Source: Sorex araneus
Lineage: Eukaryota; Chordata; Mammalia; Eulipotyphla; Soricidae
Reading direction: 5' to 3'
Assembly: GCF_027595985.1 (NCBI RefSeq)
Contig: NC_073304.1
Coordinates: forward strand, 44,513,637 to 44,577,636
DNA length: 64,000 nucleotides
In this document: in pieces, positions 27,401 to 33,753 of the stretch
Layout: each line of letters opens with the position of its first letter
Position numbering within the stretch: position 1 is the stretch's first letter
Position numbers and translations under genes: made by a program
Notes under the pieces: model-generated
What the model saw: the letters and a program-made list of their open reading frames with translations, nothing else
What the model was told of the DNA's origin: nothing
Database searches by the model: none

Positions 27401-28483
27401 TGGGTGGGCTTGCATGTGCCCAAGCCACTGTACTGTACTACCTTCCCAACCCAGTTGTGTATAGAGGCAGGGAGGTTTTTTTTTTGGGGGGGGTCACACC
27501 GGCGGTGCTCAGGGGTTATTCCTGGCTCTACATGCAAGAATTACTCCTGGCAGTGCTCGGGGAACCATTTGGGATGCTAGGGATCAAACCCAGGTCGGCC
27601 GTGTGCAAGACAAACACCCTAGTGCTATACTATCACTCCAGCCTATCACTCCAGCACCACTCTCAGGCAGGGAGTTTTATAAAAATGTTTTCCTTACTGC
27701 TTCCCCGATTCACTATTTATGTTAATATATTTAATGTCCTAACTAAAATCTTCTGAGACTTAAGGGTTATTTTCCTATTCCAGAGATGCTACAGAGTTTG
27801 TATCTGGGCAGAAACTCACTTTCCCTCTCAACCTAGGGCTTGGTCACCTGACCCAGGTTCCATCCTTGGCATTCCATATGATACCCTGAGCACCACCAGA
27901 TAAGTCCTGAGTGCAGAATCAGGAATAAACCTGAGTATCACTGGGTGTGCCCCCCAGGCCCCCAAAAAAACCCCACAAAAAACTGAAGCCAGAGCAATAA
28001 CACAGTGGGTAGGGTGTTGCCTGCAAGTGGCCATCCCAGGTGTGATCCCTGGCATCCCATGTGGTTCCCCAAGACCCACCAGGAGTGACCCCTGAACACA
28101 GAACCAGGATTAACCCCTGAGAACCACTGGGTGTGGCCCCAAAATAAACAAAAACAAAACAGGCTTGCTCTTCAAGCCTAGATTCTCCCTTAAACATGAA
28201 ACTTGCTTTCTTATCTCCTATGTATCTATCATGTTCTCTTGAATATGAACTTCCTCTTTTACTTTACCTCTTCCCTCATATCTTTTAAAAATAAATTTAT
28301 TTTTTCCATTTTTATTGAATTATCAAGATATACACAGAGTTGTTCGTGATTCAATTTTAGTCATAGTATTCCATCACTCATCCCTTTACCAATGTCAATC
28401 CAATATCTATTAAAAAAAAGTTTATTTTCCCCCACTCATGATTCCAATTTTCCTCCCACTATCTCCAGCCTGCCTCTCTCTCC

Positions 28484-28541
<58 letters not shown>

Positions 28542-30359
28542 CTCTCCCTCCCTCTCCCCTTCTCCCCTTCTCCCCTCTTCTTTTTTTTTTTTGCTTTTTG
28601 GATCACACCTGGCAATGCACAGGGGTTACTCCTGACTCTGCACTCAGTAATTATCCCTGCCAGTGCTCAGGGGACCAGATGGGATGCTGGGAATCAAACC
28701 CGGTCAGCCACATGCAAGGCAACGCCCTACCCACTGTTCTATCACTCCAGCCCCATCTCCCTCTCCTTTTTAGGCACATTCTCACATATTATTTAAAATT
28801 AATTTCATTCAATAAAAATTATTTTGTTTTGGGGTAGTTAAACCAGGTTCATTTCCAAGCATCCCATATGGTCTCTTGAGCAACCAAACACTGCCAAAAG
28901 TAATTTCTGAGTGTACAGCCAGGAATAACCCCTGAGCACCATTGGGTGCTCAAAAACAAAAACAACAACAAAGAAAGCCCAACCACAGAAACAAAACAAA
29001 ACAAAACAAAGAATCCCACTTATCTTCAAAACAAAACAATAAAAAAGGTAATGTCAGCAGACTTCACTTGGTTGTTTAAAGTATTTAAAATATGGGCAAG
29101 AGAGATAATATAGTAGGAGGGGGTCTTACAAGTGGCTGACTGAGATTTAACTGCAGGCATCCCGTATGGTCCCCTGAGTCATTCCTGAATACAGAGCCAG
29201 GACTAACCCCTGAGCATTGCCAACTGTGGCCCCAAAATCAAAAATAAATAAAATTTTAAAAAATGTATCTAAAGTGAAATTTACATACTTACCATCAAAA
29301 CCTTTTTGTGGTGTTGGGAGTCAAACTCAGGGTCTCTCACATGCATGCAAGGCCAGTGCTCTATCAGTTAGCCATACCCCTGCCTGTAAATCAACTCAGA
29401 GTGAACAATTTGGTAATATTTAATATATTAAGCAATATTGTGCAACCACTACCTCTACTAGTTCCAAACATTTCCATTCCAAAGTAAGATCCCTTCCTAG
29501 GCGACCTCTGGCGACTCCAAACTGCATTTGATTTTTATGAATTTAACTATTTGTGATATTTCATGTAAATGGAATATTATAACATTTTGTGTCTGCCTCC
29601 CCCCCAACACACACACCCAGAGTCTGCACTGGGTGGAACTCACAGGTTACTCCAAGTTCAGTGCTCAGGCCCTCTGACCCATATGTCTGGTTCATGTGTC
29701 TGACTTCTTTCACTTAATGTGTTTCTGGGGTTCATCAGAGTTGTATGGATATATAATTCCAGTTATAAAAAACCAAAATATTCTATTGCAGAGTATACCA
29801 GTATTGATCCACTCATTGTTGAGATACTTGGGTTGTTTCCTGGGGCCTGCCATGACAGGCTTCAACCTGCATTGCTTGTTTGTCTGTCTGGGGTTTGGGG
29901 GAGCTCTGCGTGGGCACACACCCAGCAGTAGAATTGCTATGTCATGCGCCATTTCTTTAACTTTTCTGACAAACCACCAAACTGTTTTCCGTAGCAGCTG
30001 AATAACTTTCATTTCGGGAATAAAGTTCACAAGAGACGTCATCATGTTTAAAGTAATTGGGAACGAGAATGAGGAACTGTCGGCCAGGGCTGGAGCACAT
30101 GCTTTGTATGCTGGAGGCCCGGGTTCCACCCCTGGCACACGCAGTCCTCCACGCGCTGCTCAGTGTGGTCCCTAAACCAACAATTAAAAAGAGTAATTGA
30201 GAGTGATGATGAGATTTTAGTCTTAAGAATTTCTGGTCTTGTTTTAGTATTAAATGTGATATAAACTTGGATTTCTTTATAGGTGCCAAAGAATGCTCTG
30301 AGATCTATGAAGCATTTGAAAACATCTATCCTATTCTAAAATGTTTTAAGAAATCCTGA
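398..30359 (+). CDS. TBPL2: TBPL2 (TATA-box-binding protein like 2, TRF3), seven coding exons
   Basis: TBPL2 is the vertebrate TBP paralogue that replaces TBP in oocytes. It binds TATA-box DNA through a saddle made of two direct repeats and works with TFIIA and TFIIB in the nucleus. The joined exons (57+455+88+92+168+95+77 nt) give 343 residues plus TGA. Residues 1-170 are a variable, acidic, Ser/Pro/Thr-rich N-terminal region. Residues 171-343 are the TBP core, with 'NIVSTVNL', '[19 protein letters not shown]' and '[17 protein letters not shown]'. The four DNA-intercalating phenylalanines known in TBP are kept (F202, F219, F293, F310). Human TBPL2 is about 375 residues, so the N-terminus may be longer than shown. 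Odd points are I182, A265, M269, S272 and C339, which replace residues conserved in the family. All phases agree and there are no stops, so the gene looks functional. Confidence 0.95.
1732..1899 (+). repeat. SOR-type tRNA-derived SINE
   Basis: The head reads 'ggggctggagtgatagtaca', with the B-box-like 'gggtttgattcccggcatcc' and the end 'ggtgtggcccaaaaatg'. Its A-rich tail runs straight into the 560-bp GGAA/GGGA tract, which probably grew out of it. Confidence 0.9.
1911..2474 (+). repeat. Polypurine (GGAA/GGGA)n microsatellite
   Basis: About 560 bases of nearly uninterrupted G and A alternate between blocks of GGAA repeats and blocks of GGGA, with junctions such as gaagagaggg. Long predicted frames through it (Glu/Gly/Lys/Arg or Phe/Leu/Pro/Ser repeats) are artefacts of the repeat. 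Tracts of this kind can form triplex (H-DNA) structures and are usually variable in length. Confidence 0.97.
3751..3926 (-). repeat. SOR-type SINE, reverse orientation
   Basis: It starts with a T-run, then 'ttttgggtcacacctggcag', 'gtgctggggaataaacccaa', and ends at 'ctctcttggccc', the reverse complement of the SINE head. It is diverged. Confidence 0.8.
4014..4103 (+). repeat. AT-rich inverted repeat next to L1 3' end
   Basis: The arm 'ttctataggaatttaat' (4014-4030) is exactly reverse-complemented at 4087-4103. The 56-bp centre is itself AT-rich and partly palindromic. It abuts the poly-T that marks the 3' end of the antisense L1. Confidence 0.85.
4104..6018 (-). mobile_element. LINE-1 retrotransposon, 5'-truncated, antisense to TBPL2
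   Basis: Read on the minus strand, the translation matches the last third of L1 ORF2p. At 5644-5228 it contains '[17 protein letters not shown]', '[17 protein letters not shown]' and 'YIKLRSFC'; at 5048-4563 it contains '[20 protein letters not shown]', '[10 protein letters not shown]' and '[10 protein letters not shown]'. A frameshift between the two blocks breaks the frame, so the element is dead. The 3' UTR lies at about 4560-4104 and ends in a poly-A (poly-T on the + strand). The 5' part of ORF2 and all of ORF1 are missing; truncation falls near 6018. Confidence 0.93.
6127..6470 (-). repeat. L1 3'-end-like fragment
   Basis: Shares the poly-T start, 'catcaaacacccatcccctc', 'tatttcaacaccagtctcac' and 'tattgcttgttatgaataga' with stretches at 22200, 37795 and 50395. 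These are probably 5'-truncated copies of a lineage-specific L1 3' region inserted antisense. Confidence 0.6.
6471..6651 (+). repeat. Unit 1 of a ~185-bp direct duplication
   Basis: Contains 'tttatagtctctggatcttg', 'gctactggaaaactgggga' and 'gatccaagtgggcttggag'. It is repeated with divergence at 6871-7060. The family is not recognised; it may belong to the L1-like fragment just before it. Confidence 0.7.
6871..7060 (+). repeat. Unit 2 of a ~185-bp direct duplication
   Basis: Second copy of the 6471 unit, with 'tttatagtctctgggtcttg' and 'gctactggaaaactgggga', at an offset of about 400 bp. The sequence between the units (6652-6870) is not clearly shared. Confidence 0.7.
7497..7662 (-). repeat. 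SOR-type SINE, reverse orientation, diverged
   Basis: Contains 'gatggtcacacctagtgttt', 'tactcctggctctgtgccca' and 'gctagggatcaaacttactc', recognisable as a worn reverse copy. Confidence 0.7.
7933..8387 (+). CDS. TBPL2: TBPL2 coding exon 2
   Basis: Encodes residues 20-170 plus two bases of Q171. It aligns with the TBPL2-specific N-terminal region: 'VPYDVYI', '[20 protein letters not shown]', '[15 protein letters not shown]' and 'SITPMTPM'. The acceptor is cctag before 7933. The donor is ttgca|gtaagt; choosing it one base earlier than the apparent cag end is what keeps the frame with exon 3. The region is rich in Ser, Pro and acidic residues and probably disordered. Confidence 0.95.
8630..8790 (+). 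repeat. Old SOR-type SINE copy
   Basis: In TBPL2 intron 2. Shows 'gtccagagaaatagtacaaa' and 'gccaggagtgatccctgaat', with a worn middle and a short CA run in the tail (8771-8784). Confidence 0.7.
8898..9075 (+). repeat. SOR-type SINE
   Basis: 'ggggctggagcaatagtaca' through 'gagcactgatggatgtggct', ending in an A-rich tail. Confidence 0.88.
9259..9425 (+). repeat. SOR-type SINE
   Basis: 'gggggccagagtgatagtac' to 'gggtatggccttgaaatt'. It ends about 215 bp before TBPL2 exon 3. Confidence 0.85.
9640..9727 (+). CDS. TBPL2: TBPL2 coding exon 3 (start of TBP core)
   Basis: Completes Q171 and encodes residues 172-200, from '[10 protein letters not shown]' to '[10 protein letters not shown]', the first strand and helix of core repeat 1. 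The acceptor is cttcag before 9640 and the donor aag|gtaagg. Codon 9671-9673 is ATA (I182), where human TBPL2 and TBP have Lys and yeast TBP has Arg. Confidence 0.97.
9952..10102 (-). repeat. SOR-type SINE, reverse, diverged
   Basis: 'ttttgggtcaaggagtcaca', 'gtaccagggatcaaaccagg' and 'tctatggcccc' mark a reversed copy. Confidence 0.75.
10198..10357 (+). repeat. SOR-type SINE
   Basis: 'ttgggctgtagcaatcgtac' to 'caggtgtggccccaaaac'. Confidence 0.82.
11311..11500 (-). repeat. SOR-type SINE, reverse
   Basis: The T-rich tail (tttgtttgtttgttttt) is followed by 'gcatcacacccggtgatact' and ends in 'actattgctccagccc', the reverse complement of the canonical head. Confidence 0.9.
11641..11801 (+). repeat. 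SOR-type SINE with target-site duplication
   Basis: Flanked by direct repeats at 11620-11640 and 11802-11824 that share 'aatgttaaccagag' exactly and 'ccttaa' at their start. The copy lacks part of the B-box region ('tttgccagcatcccatatgg') and ends in a 17-A tail. Confidence 0.93.
11825..11975 (+). repeat. SOR-type SINE
   Basis: Begins 'gaggtagagtgatagtactg' right after the target-site duplication of its neighbour, and ends 'ggagtggcccaaaaacata'. It must predate the 11641 insertion, which duplicated its left edge. Confidence 0.85.
11976..12155 (+). repeat. SOR-type SINE, old
   Basis: 'agtgctagagagaaagtata' to 'ctggatgtggcccaaaaac', arranged in tandem with the preceding copy. Confidence 0.8.
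12193..12365 (+). repeat. SOR-type SINE close to TBPL2 exon 4
   Basis: 'ctgggccagagatatagtac' to 'gagtactcccaggtgtaata', with an A/T-rich tail. Last of four same-orientation copies ending about 140 bp before the exon 4 acceptor. Confidence 0.87.
12505..12596 (+). CDS. TBPL2: TBPL2 coding exon 4
   Basis: Encodes residues 201-230, from '[19 protein letters not shown]' to 'MVCTGAK', plus two bases of S231. It carries the first pair of DNA-intercalating phenylalanines (F202, F219). The acceptor is catatag before 12505 and the donor ag|gtagga. It was found from its protein match; no long open frame marks it. Confidence 0.97.
14998..15166 (-). repeat. SOR-type SINE, reverse, diverged
   Basis: 'gtgttttgggctacaaccag' to 'taactatcttgccc'. 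Confidence 0.7.
15600..15772 (+). repeat. SOR-type SINE, well preserved
   Basis: Full set of landmarks: 'ggggctggagtgatagcaca', 'tcaatccccggcatcccata' and 'gctgggtgtgacccaaaa', then an A-rich tail. Another reversed worn copy follows at about 15782-15916. Confidence 0.93.
15915..16260 (-). repeat. L1 3'-end-like fragment, old
   Basis: Shows 'tttattgaggtatgatgatt', 'tctatccaatatcacatcca' and 'tgggtttttctttgatgatt', resembling the other antisense L1 3'-end fragments of this window, but more diverged. Confidence 0.4.
16351..16520 (+). repeat. SOR-type SINE, diverged
   Basis: 'ggggccgaatatatagtact' to 'caccgggtgtggcatcaaaa'. Confidence 0.8.
16540..16695 (+). repeat. SOR-type SINE
   Basis: 'ggggacaagcgatagtacag' to 'gccctgagcactgccaagca'. 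The B-box-like part reads 'tttgatccctggcatcctat'. Confidence 0.82.
17040..17268 (+). repeat. Long SINE variant with SOR-like head and different 3' module
   Basis: Shares only the tRNA-like head ('caggtagggcgtttgccttg', 'gacccgggtttgattcc') with the common SINE. After that comes an unrelated module: 'cagcaagctaccgagagtat', 'cacaatggagacgttactgg', 'gctcgagcaaatcgatgagc' and the tail 'gacagtgacagtgaca'. The reverse complement of the same module occurs at 61988-62180, so it is a real dispersed family. Several CpGs survive, suggesting it is not very old. Confidence 0.85.
17707..17874 (+). CDS. TBPL2: TBPL2 coding exon 5
   Basis: Completes S231, encodes residues 232-286 and ends with two bases of S287. 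Landmarks are '[20 protein letters not shown]', 'DFKIQNMV' and '[14 protein letters not shown]', covering the end of core repeat 1 and the start of repeat 2. The acceptor is ctccag before 17707 and the donor ag|gtagga. Codon 17828-17830 gives S272, where the family, yeast included, has Pro in 'FPIRLEG'; A265 and M269 also replace the usual Gly and Val. Confidence 0.97.
18996..19167 (+). repeat. SOR-type SINE with 16-bp target-site duplication
   Basis: The direct repeats 'ctctttttgtcagggg' at 18980-18995 and 19168-19183 are identical, and the body is close to the consensus. A recent insertion by local standards. Confidence 0.95.
19695..19815 (+). repeat. SOR-type SINE, shortened
   Basis: 'ggggctggagagatagttca' followed by a compressed middle, ending 'ctggctatggcccaccaaaa'. 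Confidence 0.75.
20997..21167 (-). repeat. SOR-type SINE, reverse, well preserved
   Basis: 'tctttttgggtcacacccag', 'gattcgaacccgggtcggcc' and 'gctatcactccagcccc'. The B box is nearly intact. Confidence 0.95.
22200..22650 (-). repeat. L1 3'-end-like fragment
   Basis: Contains 'tatttcaacaccaatcccac', 'accattacatcttcccacca' and 'ttgttgtatctcaccttgga', shared in the same order with 50395-50830, which supports a family of antisense truncated copies. Confidence 0.7.
22876..23030 (-). repeat. SOR-type SINE, reverse, diverged
   Basis: 'tgctcagggattactcctga', 'ggtgctccagggtgcaggga' and 'gaactatcactctggccc'. Confidence 0.75.
23178..23346 (+). repeat. SOR-type SINE with 12-bp target-site duplication
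   Basis: The flanking repeats 'aaaagccctttg' at 23164-23175 and 23347-23358 are identical. The body is near consensus ('ggggctggagcgatagcaca'). Confidence 0.93.
24130..24293 (-). repeat. SOR-type SINE, reverse
   Basis: 'gtacacttggcagtgctcag', 'ggggtgctgaggattaaaca' and 'ttactatctctctggcccc'. Confidence 0.78.
24960..25097 (-). repeat. SOR-type SINE, reverse, internally deleted
   Basis: 'ctttttggtccacacccagc' to 'tgctgtctctctggccccta'. The B-box segment is missing. It lies about 100 bp before TBPL2 exon 6. Confidence 0.8.
25194..25288 (+). CDS. TBPL2: TBPL2 coding exon 6
   Basis: Completes S287, encodes residues 288-318 and ends with the first base of G319. The sequence runs from '[20 protein letters not shown]' to 'FVSGKVVLT', the centre of core repeat 2, with the second pair of intercalating phenylalanines (F293, F310). 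The acceptor is ttaacag before 25194 and the donor g|gtaagt. No substitution from the human segment is apparent. Confidence 0.98.
25606..25700 (+). repeat. MER5A-like DNA transposon fragment
   Basis: 'ttttcctggaaagggccaaa', 'aatattttatgctttggggg' and 'gtcatcatctctggc' resemble the start of the ancient hAT-type MER5A element. Confidence 0.6.
26637..26790 (-). repeat. SOR-type SINE, reverse
   Basis: 'ctcatgaattactcctcgtg', 'gatactgaacctgggtcagc' and 'gctatagctctggtcccc'. Another partial forward copy precedes it at about 26399-26480. Confidence 0.8.
27476..27645 (-). repeat. SOR-type SINE, reverse
   Basis: 'ggggggggtcacaccggcgg', 'gggatcaaacccaggtcggc' and 'actatcactccagcc'. The last 16 bases are duplicated next to it ('ctatcactccag' at 27628 and again at 27644). 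Confidence 0.88.
27985..28150 (+). repeat. SOR-type SINE
   Basis: 'agccagagcaataacacagt' to 'ctgggtgtggccccaaaata'. Preceded by a 5'-incomplete copy at about 27838-27970. Confidence 0.82.
28285..28430 (-). repeat. L1 3'-end-like fragment
   Basis: 'tttttattgaattatcaaga', 'gttgttcgtgattcaatttt' and 'tttaccaatgtcaatccaat' show the same order of motifs as the other antisense fragments. Confidence 0.5.
28486..28578 (+). repeat. (CT)n microsatellite
   Basis: An almost pure TC/CT run, grading into CCCTTCTC-type pyrimidine sequence before the next SINE. Confidence 0.95.
28579..28755 (-). repeat. SOR-type SINE, reverse
   Basis: The T tail, 'ctttttggatcacacctggc' and 'tctatcactccagcccc' mark a well-preserved copy. 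Its tail merges with the preceding pyrimidine microsatellite. Confidence 0.92.
29095..29250 (+). repeat. SOR-type SINE, diverged
   Basis: 'gggcaagagagataatatag', 'tgcaggcatcccgtatggtc' and 'ccaactgtggccccaaaatc'. Confidence 0.78.
29262..30010 (-). repeat. Old LINE-1 3' region, interrupted
   Basis: The + strand shows classic ancient L1 3' UTR text: 'taaagtgaaatttacatact', 'tgtgcaaccactacctctac', 'ttagttccaaacatttcc'-like sequence, then 'actcattgttgagatacttg' and 'ccaccaaactgttttccgta'. A similar stretch occurs at 63545-63990. SINE-derived sequence interrupts it. Confidence 0.75.
30283..30359 (+). CDS. TBPL2: TBPL2 coding exon 7 (C-terminus)
   Basis: Completes G319 and encodes residues 320-343 ('[20 protein letters not shown]' and then FKKS), followed by TGA at 30357. 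This is the C-terminal helix of the TBP core. The acceptor is tttatag before 30283. C323 and C339 stand where human TBPL2 has Arg and Gly. Confidence 0.97.
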
Positions 30360-31105
30360 ACCTATATGCAAAAACTTTACAGTATAATGGTTTGTGCCTA
30401 AAAAAGAGCATAGACACGAATTTTTCCCTATCTTTAATTGTAGATTTTTTTCTACCTTGATTTCAATAACTTATAAGGATTATAAATCATAAATGCAAGT
30501 AGCTTGCATTTAAAGGACTTCAGTGTACTTCAGTTAGCTTTTAAAAAAATTTTGACCCATACTCTGGTTTCTCTTCAGATCACAGAAATCTTTAAAAAAA
30601 AATTAGACCCAGAGACACACAAATATTAGTCAAAGGTAATATTTGAGAACTATCAGAACTATTATTCTAGAAGCCTGAAGTCAGTGAGATGAAACTTAAC
30701 ACAGGAACCTGAAGAAATTAATTTTTGCAGGAAAAATGTGGAAAATTAACATTGCAGTTTGGCTAAAGCAGAATTAGGGCAGGGTGCTTTACTAGATTTT
30801 CTAGTTTAAAAAAACATTTGAGTTGTGATAAATTTTTGATGTGCTATTTAAATTTTCAATAGTAATGTGTATTTAGAAGATCTTTCTTTTTAAAATCAAT
30901 ATGTACTTGAACAAGTTAAAAATGGTATTTGTTCATGCATGTTTTGAGCCTGAGAAGTGAAGAGATTTGCTTTTAAAAACGCCTCTTGTCACATATGTAA
31001 TTGCTTGTGTCAACCTGCTGGAGTTGAGAAAGATCACTGTCATTTTAGATTTACAGTGAGATCAACGCTAATTCTGAAGAAGAAAATAAACATGTCTTTT
31101 TATCC
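30360..31105 (+). other. TBPL2: TBPL2 3' UTR (predicted)
   Basis: AT-rich sequence without recognisable repeats. The first canonical AATAAA after the stop is at 31085, which would give a 3' UTR of about 0.75 kb. Confidence 0.6.
31085..31090 (+). terminator. Candidate TBPL2 polyadenylation signal
   Basis: AATAAA, followed within about 45 bases by the T/G-rich 'cttgtctgttattgtg'. I saw no earlier AATAAA after the stop codon. Confidence 0.6.
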
Positions 31106-31701
31106 TAAAAAATACTGCCTCTTGTCTGTTATTGTGAAAACCAAACAAGAAAAATTATTTCAGAATTTAAGGTATTTAAGACTTAGCGAGAATGCTATAG
31201 TACTGTTAATACTGATATCTTTTATTAATTATTTTATTTTAATTATTTTATTAATTATTTTAATTAAAATAATTAATTGAAATAATTTTATTATTTACTT
31301 GTGACTGCTGTATTCAATTTATTTTAATTAATAAAAGGTATCTTTTATTAAAGATATCTGAAAACACAATATAGAGGGTTTCACACAACTGTGTCATATT
31401 GATATCTACACTAGAATCTGGCAGAAAGAAACTACTGTGTCTAATTTTGACCCTTAAAATATTGAGTAGAGGGCCAGTGAGGGGACATAGCAGAGCACCC
31501 AATCCTGGGCTGGATTCAGGCACTATCTAGTCACCCCCACGAATGAATGTGGCACAGGAAACACCTATTCAGTTTTGACCTCCTGATATAAAAATTACAG
31601 AGTAGATGACACTGACTGTTAGGTACATGCACTTGTGAAGGATCCTGTTAGAGTAAAATCAAACATGAAGGTCTGTAACTTTTTAAAAAATTGTTTAGTT
31701 T

Positions 31702-31866
31702 GGGATCTGGAGCAATAGCACAGCAGGTAGGGCATTTGCCTTGCACGCGGCCAACCCGGGTTCAATTCCCAGCATCCCATATGGTCCCCCAGCACTGCAA
31801 AGAGTAATTCCTGAGTACAAAGCCAGGAGTAACCCCTGTGCATTGCTGGGTGTGACCCCCCAAAAG
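31702..31866 (+). repeat. SOR-type SINE with 11-bp target-site duplication
   Basis: 'ttgtttagttt' flanks it at 31691-31701 and 31867-31877. It lacks the first bases of the head and runs from 'gggatctggagcaatagcac' to 'gctgggtgtgacccccc'. Confidence 0.9.
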
Positions 31867-32879
31867 TTGTTTAGTTTAATGTGATCAGAGAAAATTATGT
31901 GTCACTTTAAATCATAAGAGCAAGAGAGACAATACAGCAGATAAAACGCTTGTTTTGCATGCAGCCAACCTGGGTTCAATCCCCAGCAGCCCACAATCCC
32001 TCTAGGAGTGATCCTTGATCACCACTGAGTGTGGTCCAAAATCCAAAAAGAAAAATCTTAAGGGCTGGGAGATGGCTCAAAGACTGGAGGTGATGTTTTG
32101 CATACTGAGTTCCAGGTCTGACCTCTAGTACCCCAAACATCACTGAGTGTGGCTTCACAAAAAAACAAAAACAAAAAAAACACTCGACAAAACCTTTTAG
32201 GTTTAGTATAACTATTTTGAAAGCAGTATGGGAAATGGGAACTTTTGCTCTTGGGTATACTTTTCATAATCCTGTGTGACTGCTGTATTCAAATTCACCA
32301 GGAAAGACTTAAGTGGTTGGAGAAAGGCTGCCATGTAAGACCAAATTAGGTTTGGAATCATCAGCATTTGATAGAAATGTGAAAGCTAATGAGCCTAGTA
32401 CTACTGAAGGTGCTTACCTGAAACGGTTAATGATATTCAGGATGAGGGGACTGGTGTGTGCAGGGAGAGTTCGGTTTCCCAGGGTCTGAGTTCTGCAGGC
32501 ACTCTCTCTAGCTTGTGATGCCTGGTAGATAGCTGTGAATCTGGGTATGGGGTTGGCAGAGAGGACACAGAGGGACATAATTAAGTAGTCCTCACTCGCA
32601 GTCACCAAATTAACCCTGTAGGATCTCCGATGTCCATAATTTTACTTATAAACCTACCTTTCTGCAGTAGTTTAGAGGATTACCCAGAGACTAAGTATGA
32701 CACAGCCCTCCCCCAGTCGTCCTGTCTAGGTTGAAGTTTATCTGGTTTAACTTCTTTGAACATGGAATAGAGGAGGAATGTTGTCCATTACTTCAAAATT
32801 CTCTTCCCCAAAACATAACTTCCAATCAAGGTTTGTTTCCACCCCTTTTCTGGTAACGGTAAGTTTTCATAGATTACTA

Positions 32880-33050
32880 TCTTCTTAATCCTTACGACAT
32901 TAAATACTGTAATTATCTCCATTTCATACTGAGCACAGGAGAAAACAGTCACAGAGAGATCAGGAATGTGCCCCAAATCACAGCAATTTTAGGAACAGGA
33001 GGGGAAAGAAGTCAACGTCTCCCAAGGCCCAGTCTCTTCCTCCAGCTTTG
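32880..33050 (+). repeat. MIR element
   Basis: The order 'attatctccatttcatactg', 'cagtcacagagagatcagga' and 'tgccccaaatcacagcaatt', then 'cccaaggcccagtctc', follows the ancient MIR core SINE. Confidence 0.7.
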
Positions 33051-33503
33051 CTTCCAAATTTTAGCTAAATTTAAATGCATTCAGAAACAAATTCAAGAAA
33101 TTGCCCCTTTTTTGGTGGTGATGGGGTTTTTTTTGGGGGGGGGGTTCCTAATTCGTTTTTCTCCACTCCTGGAACAAGCTTGGGGCCTTAACACGGTTTC
33201 TAGCAAGTCTGGGGCGTTAACTCGAAGCTTCGGCGTCACCCAGCAGACACCAAGGAGTGATCCCCGAGTCCTGTAATCTATGTAGCTGGTGCGGGCCCCG
33301 CTGGCCCTGCGCGGAGAGAACCGCGGCAGCGCGGGCCGTAGCCACAGAGCGTTCAGGAAGACTGGGGACCCAGCACGCCCGGCCCGCCCCTCGCAGGCCC
33401 CGCCCCGGCCCAAGGACCACGCCCACAATCGTAGACCCACGCCCCCGCCCCGCCCTCAGCCACGCCTCCTCGCCCAGGATGCACCAGGTTGAAAACAAAA
33501 TCC

Positions 33504-33511
33504 CACGTGAC
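33504..33511 (+). promoter_or_regulatory. CACGTGAC E-box / CLEAR-like site
   Basis: The sequence 'cccacgtgac' matches 9 of 10 positions of the TFEB CLEAR consensus GTCACGTGAC. It lies 21 bases before the ATG14 start codon, in the CpG island. Binding by TFEB/TFE3 or USF is inferred only. Confidence 0.45.
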
Positions 33512-33532
33512 TGGCAGTGCTCTCAGGCCATC

Positions 33533-33753
33533 ATGGCGTCTCCCTGTGGGAAGGGAGCCCGGGCGCTGGAGGCTCCTGGCCTCGGGCCCCGGCCGCTCGT
33601 CCGGGAACTGGTGGACTCTGTAGACGATGCGGAGGGGCTGTATGTGGCGGTAGAGCGGTGTCCGCTCTGTAACACCACCCGCCGCCGGCTGACCTGCGCC
33701 AAGTGCGTCCAGAACGGCGATTTCGTTTACTTCGACGGTCGCGACCGTGAGAG
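33533..33753 (+). CDS. ATG14: ATG14 coding exon 1
   Basis: Encodes residues 1-73 plus two bases of R74: '[16 protein letters not shown]', '[20 protein letters not shown]' and '[11 protein letters not shown]'. The start has a good context (gccatcATGG). An in-frame ATG also exists 54 bases upstream at 33479 (18 extra codons), but the conserved mammalian start is 33533. The donor is ag|gtacgg. Confidence 0.96.

Larger units (their letters stand above)
25289..30282 (+). other. TBPL2: TBPL2 intron 6 (5 kb)
   Basis: Non-coding. Contains a MER5A-like stretch, several SINEs, a CT microsatellite, and an old L1 fragment near 29262-30010. 26800-27270 has no recognisable element. Confidence 0.8.
31106..33285 (+). 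other. Intergenic region TBPL2-ATG14
   Basis: About 2.2 kb. It has an AT-rich, partly palindromic stretch at 31205-31335, a SINE at 31702, two worn SINEs at about 31915-32055 and 32063-32165, a MIR at about 32880-33050, and a T8/G10 homopolymer junction at 33127-33144. No gene is seen. Confidence 0.75.

Noticed and set aside
32968-33276. 102-residue open frame just before the ATG14 island
   Set aside because: It crosses a MIR relic and a T/G homopolymer run, and has no recognisable homology.
33257-33532. Coding extension of ATG14 upstream of its start
   Set aside because: The frame is open, but the composition is that of a GC-rich promoter and the translation does not resemble ATG14; only the ATG at 33479 is kept as a possibility.
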